DNA from: Pisaster brevispinus
Lineage: Eukaryota; Echinodermata; Asteroidea; Forcipulatida; Asteriidae
Reading direction: 5' to 3'
Assembly: GCA_023634235.1 (NCBI GenBank)
Contig: JAMKCF010000074.1
Coordinates: 186,001-250,000, forward strand
Length of the DNA stretch: 64,000 bases
Shown here: piece by piece, positions 36,661 through 46,762 of the stretch
Position numbering within the stretch: position 1 is the first letter of the stretch
Layout: every line of letters starts with the position of its first letter
Translations under genes and position numbers: made by a program
Notes under the pieces: model-generated
The model's database searches: none
The model's input: only the letters and a program-made list of their open reading frames with translations
Told to the model about the DNA's origin: nothing

Positions 36661-37371
36661 GTGTCATGAACACTCACCAAATTTTAGAAACCTACTCCTT
36701 AACATTTCTGAGGTATGGCCCCATAAAATTTTAAGCCCCGCCCCTTCAAATTTACTTTTTGTGTTTTGGGCATTTTTAGAGGCCTATATCTACAAATTGA
36801 GAAAAGATATGTAACTGCAAATTAATATACAGGGTACCTGGTACCCCATCAACTAGAATATACTGTCAAAAATAGCTTAGGACATTCTTATATCAAGGCA
36901 TAGGTCTATCAAAACTGACATTTTAGCCCGCGGAATGATTTTTCGTCATTTTTGAGACCCCTGGTGAAATGTCAGATTGCTTTTGTATTACATTTGGTTA
37001 TAAACTACATGTAGGTGTCATGAACACTCACAAAATTTTAGAAACCTACTCCTTAACATTTCTGAGATATGACCCCCTAAAAGTTTAAGCCCCGCCCCTT
37101 CAAATTTACTTTTTGTGTTTTGAGCATTTTTAGAGGCCCTATATCTACAAACTGAGATAAGATATGTAACTACAAATTAATATACAGGGTACTTGGTACC
37201 CCCATCAACTAGAATCTACTGTCAAAAGCATGACATTTTTATATCAAGGCATAGGTCTATAAATCTGACATTTTAGCCCGCGGAATGATTTTTCATCATT
37301 TTTGAGACCCCCTAGTGCCTAAGTGAAATGCCTGATTGCTTTTGTATTACATTTGGTTATAAACTAGTTGT
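36661..37371 (+). repeat. 354-bp tandem duplication in the left arm
   Basis: GTGTCATGAACACTCACCAA... at 36661 is repeated from 37015 with a small number of differences. The right arm has only one corresponding copy (about 38830-39190), so the arms are no longer equal in length. Confidence 0.85.
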
Positions 37372-37659
37372 ATGTGTGACCTGCTATAAGGATAGACCAA
37401 CCCCCCCCCCCCCCTTTGATGGGTATTTATAAATATACTTTGTGTCCAGTCTACTTGTGTGAGAAATAAACAACAAAATGACTCTCTATACTCCTTCAAG
37501 TAAAACAAAAATGAATATGACTAATTTAAGGTTATTGTTGTGTATGCATGCAGTTTAGTGAAATCACTTGTTTACAAAAGAGCTGACAGAGCCTTGACTT
37601 CCTGCAGGCATAGTTTGTACACTACGGAAGTGTAGTGCTGCCACATGAAAAGCAATCCT

Positions 37660-38450
37660 TCTCTTACATGTCTTAATGTGTACATACACAATAACTATCA
37701 TGTACGTCAATAAACATACATAGTAACTATCATGTATAGTACACAATTACTTATCAACGTACAAAATAACTACGGACTTACCATGTACGTATAGACGACA
37801 ATTATGATGTTCGTACATGATAATTATCATGTACCTAATTGTACACTACACACAAGGTTATGTGTACGTACACAATAATTATGATTTATGAACACATCCC
37901 CTTAAGACCAGCTGTATAAAAAGATTTTGTGAAGCATCTCCATGTGAAATAATATTCTTAAACAAGCTTGGTACAAACTGTTAGTTAACATCCTAATAAA
38001 ATCCAAACAAAGCCGTGTTTCGGTTGCCATTTTAAAGTATTTCATCTCTGTATTCATAAGCCACTATCTCGGGGTTGTTTGAGAGTACTTTTTGCATGGA
38101 GATGCTGCACAATATTGTGTACTATCTCGGGGTTGTTTGAGAGTACTTTTTGCATGGAGATGCTGCACAATATTGTGTACTATACATGATGCGTCTGAAG
38201 TTGATCGTGAATCGTCATTATTCTGTACATACACTAAACATGATAATTATTGTGTATGGGGGGATGACAATTATCATGTACGAACATGATAGATATGTAC
38301 TAACAGGATAAGTATCCTCTGTACACGATAAGTCCGGAGTTACCATGTCAGTGATAGTAATTTTGTACATCCAATAGTAGTAATGTATGTATGATAGCTA
38401 TAATGTACGAACATGATAGTTATTGTACACATATACACAAAAAGTGCAGA
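37660..38450. repeat. Loop of the foldback: palindromes and a perfect 58-bp duplication
   Basis: The perfect 22-bp palindrome at 37813-37834 has the core TACATGATAATTATCATGTA. Many diverged copies of 'TACATGATAGTTATTGTGTAC' recur on both sides (for example 37690-37735, 38235-38290, 38400-38425). A 58-bp unit at 38063-38120 is repeated exactly at 38121-38178. No coding sense. Confidence 0.85.
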
Positions 38451-40036
38451 TTTTTTTCATTCAAGTGGCGGCACTACGCTTCCATGGTCTGCAGGAACTT
38501 AGTCTAGGTTCTGTGGCTCTTTTGTAAGCAAGTGATTTCACTAAAAACTTTGATGTACAACAATAACCTTAAATTAGTCATACTCATTTGATTTCTTTTT
38601 AAATAAGGAGTAAAGAGTCAATTTTTTTGATTTCTCACACAAGTAGACTGGATACAAAATATTTTTGGGGAAAATTTGTAAATCTGTAAGAAATGTCCCA
38701 TGTTGTCAAATAACCACTTGAAAAAGGCGGTATTTTTTGCAATTTTACAGCCAGACCCACATTCAGACCCCTGCTAAATACCCATCAAAGGTGTGATTGG
38801 TCTATCCTTATATCAGGTTACACATATACACCTAGTTTATAACCAAATGTAATACAAAATCAATCAGACATTTCACTTAGGCACTATAGTGGTCTCAAAA
38901 ATTACGAAAATTCATTCCGCGGCCTAAAATTTCAGTTTTTACAGACCTATGCCTTGATATAAAAATGTTCCAAGCTACTTTTGACAGTAGATTCTAGTTG
39001 ATGAGGTACCAGGTACCCTGTATATTAATTTGCAGTTACATATCTTTTCTCAATTTGTAGATATAGGCCTCTAAAAATGCCCAAAACACAAAAAGTAAAT
39101 TTGAAGGGGCGGGGCTTAAACTTTTATGGGGCCATACCTCAGAAATGTTAAGGAGTAGGTTTCTAAAATTTGGTGAGTGTTCATGACACCCATAGGGGAA
39201 TGTTTACAAACAAAAATAGCAAAATCTGAGACGGAGCCTGCCAACCCGTCAGATGAGTTGGCACGGAATGACTCGTAAGGGAATGTAACATAATACGCTT
39301 CGGGGGGGGGGGGGGGGGGGTAAAGTCTGAGATTTAAGTCATCAAAAGTTTTTCATCAATGTGGGGTATTCAACAAGCCTACAGAATGCTCAGGAAAAGT
39401 TGCCTGATTGATTAAAGTGTTCTTTTTTAATGATACTGGTTCAAACTGAGAGAAAAACTTCAAAATGCATTTTTCCTGTTTTTGGAAAAAAATCAGTTTT
39501 TGAGGCAGTATTGTCACAACAGGATACGATTGCCCAAGTTTTCCTCACCAGATATGGAAAGACCAATGTTGGCCCTAATCACAACCGAAAGGAAATTTTT
39601 CTGAGACCCCTGGCAAATTGAAATTTTTAGGGCCAAAAATAGGGTAAAAATGTCGATTTTGCAAGTTGTAAAAACATGCTTTAATGCTTGATGCAAAAAT
39701 AGCATAAGGGTAAAACTTATAGCAATAATTTTTTTTCTCAAGTAAGGCCAAGAATGATACTTTGTAGTGGTATAAAAGGTTTTATGAAATAATTTTGCAT
39801 TTTGGTAGGGTGGAGTTATAAACATGAGCTAAAAAACAGTTTTTCAGACCTCCAAATCAGCTTAAAATGCCCAAAACACAAAATGAGCTGTTACCATGGC
39901 AACGGGCTATATATGGATTTGAAAGTTCGATTTTGTTTACTTGCACCCCAAGGCCCTTCGACCTACAAAGTATTAAAAAAAATGATTTTTTGACCGTGGA
40001 CACATATGTCAAGTATTTACGTGAAATGACTCTTAA

Positions 40037-40379
40037 GAATCCTTTCTAAAAATAACCTCAAAAAACAAATAGTTGTTAACTGTTGACTTTGTCATGTAAA
40101 GCAAGACAACCACTTCCCACTTGGCATCTGCAAAGAAGTGATATCATTGTGTATAGGGAATCACCAGAACAGAATCCCCTGATTTCATTATAATTATTGG
40201 AAGAGACATGACGCGTCAAGACTGTAACTGGGCCTGTTAGTATTGTAACGGTGCAGACCAGACTGTCATCAGATGGAACATTGGTACAGCATCAGTACAC
40301 ATATTTGTTTCTGTGAGTGCCCAGAGCTATTTTGATTTACTTCGATCTGGTTGATAAGACATTGTTAGGACGTGTAAAC
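40037..40379 (+). promoter_or_regulatory. Upstream region of Ig receptor 1, shared with receptor 2
   Basis: Blocks conserved with 43030-43383 include TAACTGTTGAC, CATGTAAAGCAAGACAACCA, AGTGATATCATTGTGT, ATCATCAGAT and AACATT...GCATCA. Conservation in noncoding DNA on the same side of both genes suggests that promoter and 5' leader were duplicated with the gene. Unlike the second copy, which has TATATAAA near 43200, no TATA box is visible here. The foldback ends about 350 bp before the start codon. Confidence 0.55.
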
Positions 40380-41840
40380 ATGGATTTCACAAAGTTACGT
40401 GTGTTTATGAGCATTGTCTTGACCGCGTTGATCTGTAAGGCAGAATGTCAGTATTTCTACTTGAACCCACAGAGTGTTACAGTCACCGAGGGGAGTGATG
40501 TAACACTCACTTGTGGATCGGTGTATTTACCAAGCTGTACTGAATTAAGCTTCAGCTGGCAGAGAAAACTTAATCAACATTCTGGCAATGAGCACATTTC
40601 TAGTTGTTCCCATCTAATATCAAACTTTGCAGGACGTAGTGGTATTGTTGTTGAGCAGGTCAGTGAGCGCTATCACCTGCAAATCAATAACGTCCAACGA
40701 GATGACAGTGGGACTTATTGGTGTAATATGATTGAGAAAGATGGAAGGCAGCACAACAGTGAGACAGCTTTATTGACAGTTAATCCACTTCTCCCCGAGT
40801 ATAAACCTTCTTGTAACATTTATCCAAGTCGATCAAGAGTCGGTGAAACCGTCTCGTTTCAATGCACTCTCTCAGAACACGACCCTCCGAGCCCGTTGAC
40901 CTGGTTCGCATCCACATCAAGCGGTCTCATCCAGATTGCAGATGAAACAGAAGTCAATCCAGGTGAGACATACGCAGTTGAGCGTGAGTTGACCGAGTCT
41001 GACAATATGAGAGAGTTTACATGTGAAGCTGGTCCCCACCTTAATGGTCCCAATTGCTCCATTACGCCTCTTCAGATACCAACGACTGTCTCAATCTCAC
41101 CCTCTCATTTGACGCTACTTAAACACCAGAACGCGACATTCACGTGTGACTTGAAGTCTACACCAAAACAGCTAGCAGATAGGTATGAATGGCGCGTGTT
41201 CCTGGTTGACAAAGGCAAAGTAAAGGTTAACCGAGACACGGTGCAGAACCTCGACGGTCGGTTTAAACTTGACCAAAATGGACAAACTCTTCAGATTATC
41301 GACGTAACTCTTGGAGAATTCAACAATTCTAAGATCAGATGCATTGCATTTCAAGGTAGTACACCAATTTCAAGCGTCAATGATTCACTGTTATTCGTCT
41401 TGCCTTTACCCACGGCCACACCAAAGACAGAGATAGTTTCAGTTAAAGAAACATTCACAGCCTTCAACACTGACGACAACACCTTGCAAGGCTCTGGTCA
41501 GATCATGTCCAGTGAGGAGAAATACTGCCAATGGTCTGGTACAGCTGTCATTATAGGGGGCGCTGTTGAAGGACTTGTCATTCTGGTTGAAACCGCTGCT
41601 CTCATTGGATGCTTCATCGTAAAGATTAAACGACAGAAGGAAGAACCACGCCCAAAACCGTCTGATAGTCAAGCGACAACATCACCTGACAGGCATCACC
41701 GGTGCTCCGTTGCCATGGCAGACTTGACATATACCGAACTCACGCGAGATGACGGAGAAACCTCTGAACCTTCACCGTATCAACCTCTTTGTTCAGATGC
41801 ACAGAGTGTCCATGAAACTCTCTACAGTACCGTACCATAG
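40380..41840 (+). CDS. Ig-superfamily transmembrane receptor with ITIM/ITSM-like tail
   Basis: Single uninterrupted exon. I start at 40380 (MDFTKLRVFMSIVLTALICK, a signal peptide) because it aligns with the start of the paralog; an in-frame ATG at 40317 lies in sequence corresponding to the paralog's 5' leader. Residue numbers count from 40317. Ig1 has C66, W81 and the DDSGTYWC motif ending at C136. Ig2 has C183, W196 and C236, plus C166 and C247. Ig3 has C277, W292 and C342. The transmembrane segment is ~408-435, with two acidic residues, E418 and E425. The short tail has LTYTEL (Y472) and SPYQPL (Y488), both fitting the ITIM pattern, and TLYSTV (Y503), fitting the ITSM pattern; in vertebrate immune receptors these recruit SH2 phosphatases or adaptors. 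Likely a cell-surface recognition receptor with an inhibitory or switch tail; ligand unknown. Intronless structure is unusual for multi-Ig proteins. Confidence 0.88.
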   Translation: MDFTKLRVFMSIVLTALICKAECQYFYLNPQSVTVTEGSDVTLTCGSVYLPSCTELSFSWQRKLNQHSGNEHISSCSHLISNFAGRSGIVVEQVSERYHLQINNVQRDDSGTYWCNMIEKDGRQHNSETALLTVNPLLPEYKPSCNIYPSRSRVGETVSFQCTLSEHDPPSPLTWFASTSSGLIQIADETEVNPGETYAVERELTESDNMREFTCEAGPHLNGPNCSITPLQIPTTVSISPSHLTLLKHQNATFTCDLKSTPKQLADRYEWRVFLVDKGKVKVNRDTVQNLDGRFKLDQNGQTLQIIDVTLGEFNNSKIRCIAFQGSTPISSVNDSLLFVLPLPTATPKTEIVSVKETFTAFNTDDNTLQGSGQIMSSEEKYCQWSGTAVIIGGAVEGLVILVETAALIGCFIVKIKRQKEEPRPKPSDSQATTSPDRHHRCSVAMADLTYTELTRDDGETSEPSPYQPLCSDAQSVHETLYSTVP

Positions 41841-42884
41841 CCTGTGCTGACAAGCGCCCTCTTACTCGGATCCAGTTTGAGTTTCAACAGTAAAAATCCT
41901 AGAGAACTTTCATATGCAAGGTAGAAAAATACCATTAAAACTCTTTTAGAATGCATGTGTAGTTACCGCAAGTTAACAGATTAAACGTAGGAACAGCAGC
42001 AAAAAATCCAACCTTGTAACATGACTAAAACATTCGTCGCTGTAAAAGTAAAAGTTTCGTGCTCTCAAAAACCCTAACTTTATCATGCTTTTTGTCTATA
42101 TTTCTAAATTTCAATACTGTGAAATCAAATTTTTTGTTGTATATATGAGTATATGCATATAATCTTATGTTGTAATTACGACTAATTTGAGACAGTATAT
42201 AGAGTTACGTTTGGCCGGTAGGTCTAGTTATGGATACATGTATATTATGATCGAAATACTTCCTATGGATTGATGACTAACCGTAAACACTTGTTCTATC
42301 AGAAACGTTCCCATTCCTAACAGATTCGGCAAACATGTCAATTGATTAAACAAATATGTAAATATGCTGAAATAATATTTTCATTATAAACTTATTTTGT
42401 TAAAAGTTTCCTTGACATTGGTCGCGCTATGAAATTCCAAGATATGTTGCGGTCTCAAGCCCGTTGGCGAGCTCGTTGGTGTTATCGTTTTGAAATTTAG
42501 TCTATATAAGAATTCAGAACGTTGTATGTTCAAATCCCACAGAGGTGCCCTGCAGTTGGTTATACACGGTGACCGAGTTTACTCGGACGAGAGCGACTGC
42601 ACAGTATGATAATAAAGCACTCAAGACCATTACACCATTCTTGAAATGATAGCCCCACAAAGCCAATAACTGAGGCTTGGTGACTGTAACCCTGCTTCTT
42701 ATCACACTCGCTTAACCGACTTACCTTGACCCATTTAAAACTCAGTAAACACAATGGCCAACTCATTCGACCCTTGTTACTTAATATTCATAGATTGGAG
42801 AAGTCATTTTAAAAAACATCTCAAAACAAAATCCTCTTTTTTGAACAGGGAACAATTGACGTTTTAATATTGCCCAGACATTGG
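41841..42884. other. Intergenic, between the two Ig genes
   Basis: No further gene. A fragment near 42460-42540 ends TATGTTCAAATCCCAC, resembling a tRNA B box, but a convincing A box and cloverleaf are missing. AATAAA occurs near 42610, far from the stop codon. Confidence 0.4.
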
Positions 42885-43383
42885 TTGGACAAGGAAGTAA
42901 TATGCAAAATATCTTGAATCTTTAAACCAATATTGCTTCAAAAAAATAAAAGATTTGTTACAAAACAAGGAAGCGACTCTGTGAAAACATGAAGTCACGA
43001 CAACACCAACCAAAGACTCTTTTCTAATAATAGCCAGAAACCCCAAATAGATGTAAACTGTTGACATTGCCATGTAAAGCAAGACAACCATTTCCCACAT
43101 TGTTGATTGACATCCGTACGTACTGATGTAGTGATATCATTGTGTTTAGGGAAACACCAGGAAATGTTCATATATTGAAAGAAGAATGCGGTCTAAAAAG
43201 TATATAAATGCAATAATGTAACTGTGTTTTTCCCAGTGTAATAATACAGTGCCAATTGAGCATCATCAGATCGATGAGTCACATAATAATGTTTGGAACA
43301 TTTTCTGATGCAGCATTACACCATTGTGTCTACATACTAGGACATTGCTGAGTTTTTAACCTTTCTAAAGCCTGTAAATAATT
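42885..43383 (+). promoter_or_regulatory. Upstream region of Ig receptor 2; keeps the empty site of the foldback
   Basis: This is homologous to 35698-35817 joined to 40037-40379. At the junction it reads CACGACAACACCAACCAAAGACTCTTTTCTAA. The other copy, with the foldback removed, would read CACGACAA..CAAC-TTAA-GAATCCTTTCTAA. A TATATAAA box is at about 43202-43209, ~180 bp before the start codon, so its use is uncertain. Confidence 0.6.
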
Positions 43384-45192
43384 ATGAAGATTACAAGAGT
43401 GTACATGTTTGTTAGCGTTGTCTTTGCTACGCTGCCGCTGCTCTGTAAGACAGGATCTCAGCTTTTCAATTTGAACCCACAGAGTGTTACAGTCACCGAG
43501 GGGAGAAGTGTAACATTGACTTGTGGGTCGGCCTAATTACAAAACTGCAATAGCTTCAAATTCAGTTGGAAACGGAAAAAAGATCAAGATTCTCCTATCG
43601 AGGGAATTTCTGCTTGTTCCACTGTTACACGGAGCTTTGCAAGACGTAGGCCTAATAGTATTGCTGTTGAGTTGATTAGTGACCGCTATTATCTGCACAT
43701 CCGTAACGTTCAGCTAGACGACACTGGAACATACTGGTGTTATATGTATAACAGAGGGGAGCTTATCAGTGAGAAAGCTTTACTGACAGTTAATCCAGCT
43801 CTCCCCCAGTTCAAACCAAGCTGTGACTTTGAACCTGTACAACCTAGAATCGGTGCAACTATCTCGTTTAAATGCAGTCTCTCAGAACGCGACCCTCCGA
43901 GCCTGCTGACCTGGTTTGAACCCACATCAAGCGGTCCAGTCCAAATTGAAGATGTAACAGAAGTCATTCCTGGTGAGACGTATACAGTTTCGCAAGAGTT
44001 GACTGAGTTTGACAACATGTGAGAGTTTATATGTGTAGCTGGTCCCCACCTTAGTGGTCCAAATTGCTCCATTACGCCTCTTCAGATACCAACGACTGTC
44101 TCAATCTCACCCTCTCATTTGACGCTACTTGAACACCAGAACGCGACATTCACGTGTGACTTGAAGTCTACGCCACAACAGCTAGCAGATATGTATGAAT
44201 GGCGCGTGTTCCTGGTTGACAAAGACGATGTAAATGTTAACCTAAACACGGTGCAGAACTTTGTTGGTCGGTTTAAACTTGACCAAAATGGGCAAACTCT
44301 TCAGATTATCGACGTAACTCTTGGAGAATTCAACAATTCTAAGATCAGATGCATTGCAATTCAAAACAGTACAACAATTTCAAGCGTCAATGATACACTT
44401 TTATTCGTCTTGCCTTTAACCACGGTCACACCAAATACTAAGAAAGTTTCAGTTACAGAAACATTCACAGATAAATCAGTCAACAATGATGACAACACCT
44501 TGCAAAGCTCTGGTGTTATAATTATTGTTGGTGGAATCATTGGTGCAATCTTCTCTCTGACAATCATAGCTTTACTTGGATGCTACTTGATTAAACACAA
44601 ACACAACCCCACTGGACCAGGGCAGACGACGGCTACACGTGAGCAGAGATCGCCTACAGGTGAGAGAGTATCTGTGAGCAGCGAGGATCAAAATGGTCAA
44701 ACGTACGATGAAATCCCGTTGGATGTTGCAGGGGATCGGAATGCCAGGATGTCAAGTAGTGGTGCTACGAAAGAGGCTGAAGTGTTATACGCGTGCGCCA
44801 ATAAGACTGGACGTAACGAAATCAAGAGATACGGCGTGCCCGCTGCATCAACAACTGGTCAAGATGGTTACACAGTCACTAATGGAGACAGCATGGAAGA
44901 GGAGTCTGGACATGCAAGGGACCAAGCGATGTACACAATGGTGAACAAACCTATGAAAACCAAACCAAACCACCCAGGGAAGAATGACCATCACAAAGTC
45001 AATCAACTACCAGATGAGGACGGCAAAGAATCAGACACACCCATTGAAGACGTTGCTGTGTCACGCAAGAAAAACGTGGAGGGACTGGTATATGCAGACT
45101 TGGACCTACATCGCCCCTCATCAGCCAGGAACACAGAAACACTTCAGTCGGAGGAGCAGAGTGAGTATGCTGAACTCCGTCGTGATAAATAG
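43384..45192 (+). pseudogene. Second Ig receptor gene, two in-frame stops, divergent tyrosine-rich tail
   Basis: One frame runs from ATG 43384 (MKITRVYMFVSVVFATLPLL, signal peptide) to the stop at 45192, interrupted only by TAA at 43534-43536 in Ig1 and TGA at 44020-44022 in Ig2. At the TGA the paralog has AGA, a one-base change. The Ig layout is as in receptor 1: Ig1 up to DDTGTYWC, Ig2 with PPSLLTWFEPTSSG, and Ig3 nearly identical to the paralog. The transmembrane segment VIIIVGGIIGAIFSLTII has no acidic residue. The ~200-residue tail is unrelated in sequence to the paralog's tail. Its tyrosine sites are QTYDEI, VLYACA, DGYTVT, AMYTMV, LVYADL and SEYAEL; the last two fit ITIMs. The intact tail suggests recent inactivation, a null allele, readthrough or base errors. 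Intronless like its neighbour. Confidence 0.85.
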
Positions 45193-45494
45193 GTAACTAG
45201 TGGTTTGCAAAGTTCTTATCTGGTTCTACTCCAGCTAAGGTATGGTTAAGAGGTACCTGCACATTAAGGGTATTATACAGTGTTGGTAGAGCTGAAAAAA
45301 TTGGTCACATTGTCCATGTTTTATGTGAGCAATCACATACATGAAATAATTATTTAGGCTAAATGCTTTGTGTTCATCCGGAAAAAATAGTGAAAAACCT
45401 TGCACGGTTTTCAGCGTGTAAACACATTGTCCTTCATTTTGGTGAGAACAACCGAAATCAGATGATCCTAGTCATGACAATTGCATTTTTTTAG
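45193..45494. other. 3' flank of Ig receptor 2
   Basis: AT-rich sequence with no reading frame of interest. No close match was noticed to the 3' flank of receptor 1, so the duplication probably ends within or just after the coding region. Confidence 0.4.
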
Positions 45495-45750
45495 CAAGAT
45501 ACTTAACTATATAAATGCTTCTTTTCACCCAGAGGTAATTGGGTACCAATGAGGGCAGAGATGCTTACATGACTGTTCTAGTTTAGTGCGCTACATACTT
45601 GGCAGCACAGGCTGTGTACTCCCGAGGGAGCTGATGCATGATGGTTTAAGGATTGAAAGAAATCGCCCAGTGATCACTCAGGGGAAATAATATTGGAGCG
45701 CCATGAGCGCTATATAAGTAGTCATTTGACTATTATTATTATTATGCCAA
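45495..45750 (+). mobile_element. LINE/SINE 3' end with (ATT)n tail
   Basis: Ends GGAGCGCCATGAGCGCTATATAAG followed by TATTATTATTATTATG. This matches the style of the CR1/L2-type LINE tail at 50210-50261 (GCGCTTTATAAAAC then ATT repeats). The body has no ORF, so it is a 5'-truncated LINE or a SINE sharing its tail. The 5' limit is approximate. Confidence 0.55.
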
Positions 45751-46148
45751 CATTCGCAGCACAAGTTGCACAATAACGCAACGGTTCATGTCAATTCTCG
45801 AGACTAAACCCCAAATCGTATCTAATATTTCTAAAAGTCTTGTGAAATGGTTTGGTTTAAAAAAAATCTAGATTAAGAAAAGTATAAAAAGCATAAACAT
45901 ACCCCTCTGTCATAAAAAAAGTTCTCATAAATATGTTTAAATTAAGGTTTAATATTTCCAGAGAACTGACCCTGCCCCTAAAGTGGGAGCATAATTTGCA
46001 TAAACATGAGCAAAGTTGTGCCGTAAGGTCATAAGCCCGAGACTCGGCGACGAGTCGACCGCGCTGACGTGTGTCATTGTTGTAGCTTGAGATTAGTTAT
46101 TGAAATCGAAGTTGTAATTAGTGGATAAAAAGTACCCTTTCCCTCGAA

Positions 46149-46319
46149 ATGCCAGGGAGGTGTGTTGCTGCAGCCTGCAGCAACACTACAGAGGATGGTG
46201 TGAGCCTTCATAAATTTCCAATGGATGTGAAATACCGGCGGCTCTGGATTGGAAAAGTGAAGCTTACGCGACCAAAGTGGTCCGGCAACACCAGGGTCGT
46301 TATGCCTCTTTTGGGATGA
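46149..46319 (+). pseudogene. THAP zinc-finger domain, N-terminal fragment
   Basis: ATG at 46149 gives MPGRCVAAACSNTTEDGVSL, then HKFPMDVKYRRLWIGKVKLT, then RPKWSGN. The spacing C5-x4-C10, the HKFP block and the following Trp residues match the start of a C2CH THAP DNA-binding domain, found in THAP proteins and P-element-like transposases. The frame ends at a TGA (46317-46319) before the second zinc-ligand pair. A C-A-L-H stretch in another frame at 46406-46417 may be that pair displaced by indels. It could be a transposase relic or a broken cellular gene; a real first exon is less likely because no convincing donor site is seen. Confidence 0.6.
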
Positions 46320-46762
46320 AGAGGTTCTGCATGCTGCTTCTTGATGCTATCTGCGCCAAGTCCAAAGAAACAAGGAGCCTACGCTAGTACGCTAGAGTAT
46401 TGAAGTGTGCGCTTCACAGGCTGCCACACACACTTTTTTGTCTCTGATTTCTACACCTTCTTTGGCTGTCCACAACCTGATCCAGCTTTACTGAATGTTC
46501 CAAGTTTTTTCAACCAACTTCCTGGACTTCACTGGGCAAACTTGAGAGCCTGTATCTTCTCATTCCTTGAGAAAACTGGATGATGAACATTTGAGATTTT
46601 TTGCAAGCTGACTTCAGATATTGGTACTGCTATCTCCATTGATATCTCTGTGCATCCAAGGGTGTCTCTGTACAAAGGGAAGGACTCACAATATGACAGT
46701 TGACAACAAAAGGATGATCTTCACTCCACTATTGTTGGACACAATCAGGTACTAATTGAACA
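46320..46762 (+). other. Region between THAP fragment and LINE ORF, probable LINE 5' UTR
   Basis: No ORF. The LINE's 5' boundary is not marked by any target duplication I can see, so part of this may be LINE leader. Confidence 0.35.

Larger units (their letters stand above)
35822..40032. mobile_element. 4.2-kb foldback (giant palindrome) transposon inserted at TTAA
   Basis: The arms 35822-~37660 and ~38450-40032 are inverted copies of each other. They start GTGTTATTTCACGTAAATAC and (reverse complement) GAGTCATTTCACGTAAATAC, each bordered by TTAA (35818-35821, 40033-40036). The arms include a C15 tract at 36534-36548 mirrored by a G19 tract at 39302-39320. The left arm carries an extra 354-bp tandem copy (36661-37014 and 37015-37371). 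A ~0.8-kb loop contains short palindromes. No transposase is encoded; the short open frames are mirrored in both arms. TTAA specificity is known for the piggyBac and Kolobok superfamilies; which applies is unresolved. The paralogous site near 43010 shows the sequence without the insertion. Confidence 0.88.

Noticed and set aside
35851..40049. Mirrored open frames of 60-103 codons in the 36-40 kb region
   Set aside because: They occur in both arms of the foldback because the arms are inverted copies. Composition is noncoding and no transposase motif is present.
42460..42545. tRNA-like B box (GTTCAAATCC)
   Set aside because: No matching A box at correct spacing and no cloverleaf; at most a SINE remnant.
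45085..45192. ITAM (paired YxxL) in the receptor 2 tail
   Set aside because: YADL and YAEL are too far apart (over 20 residues) for the 6-12 residue ITAM spacing; they are better read as separate ITIM-like sites.
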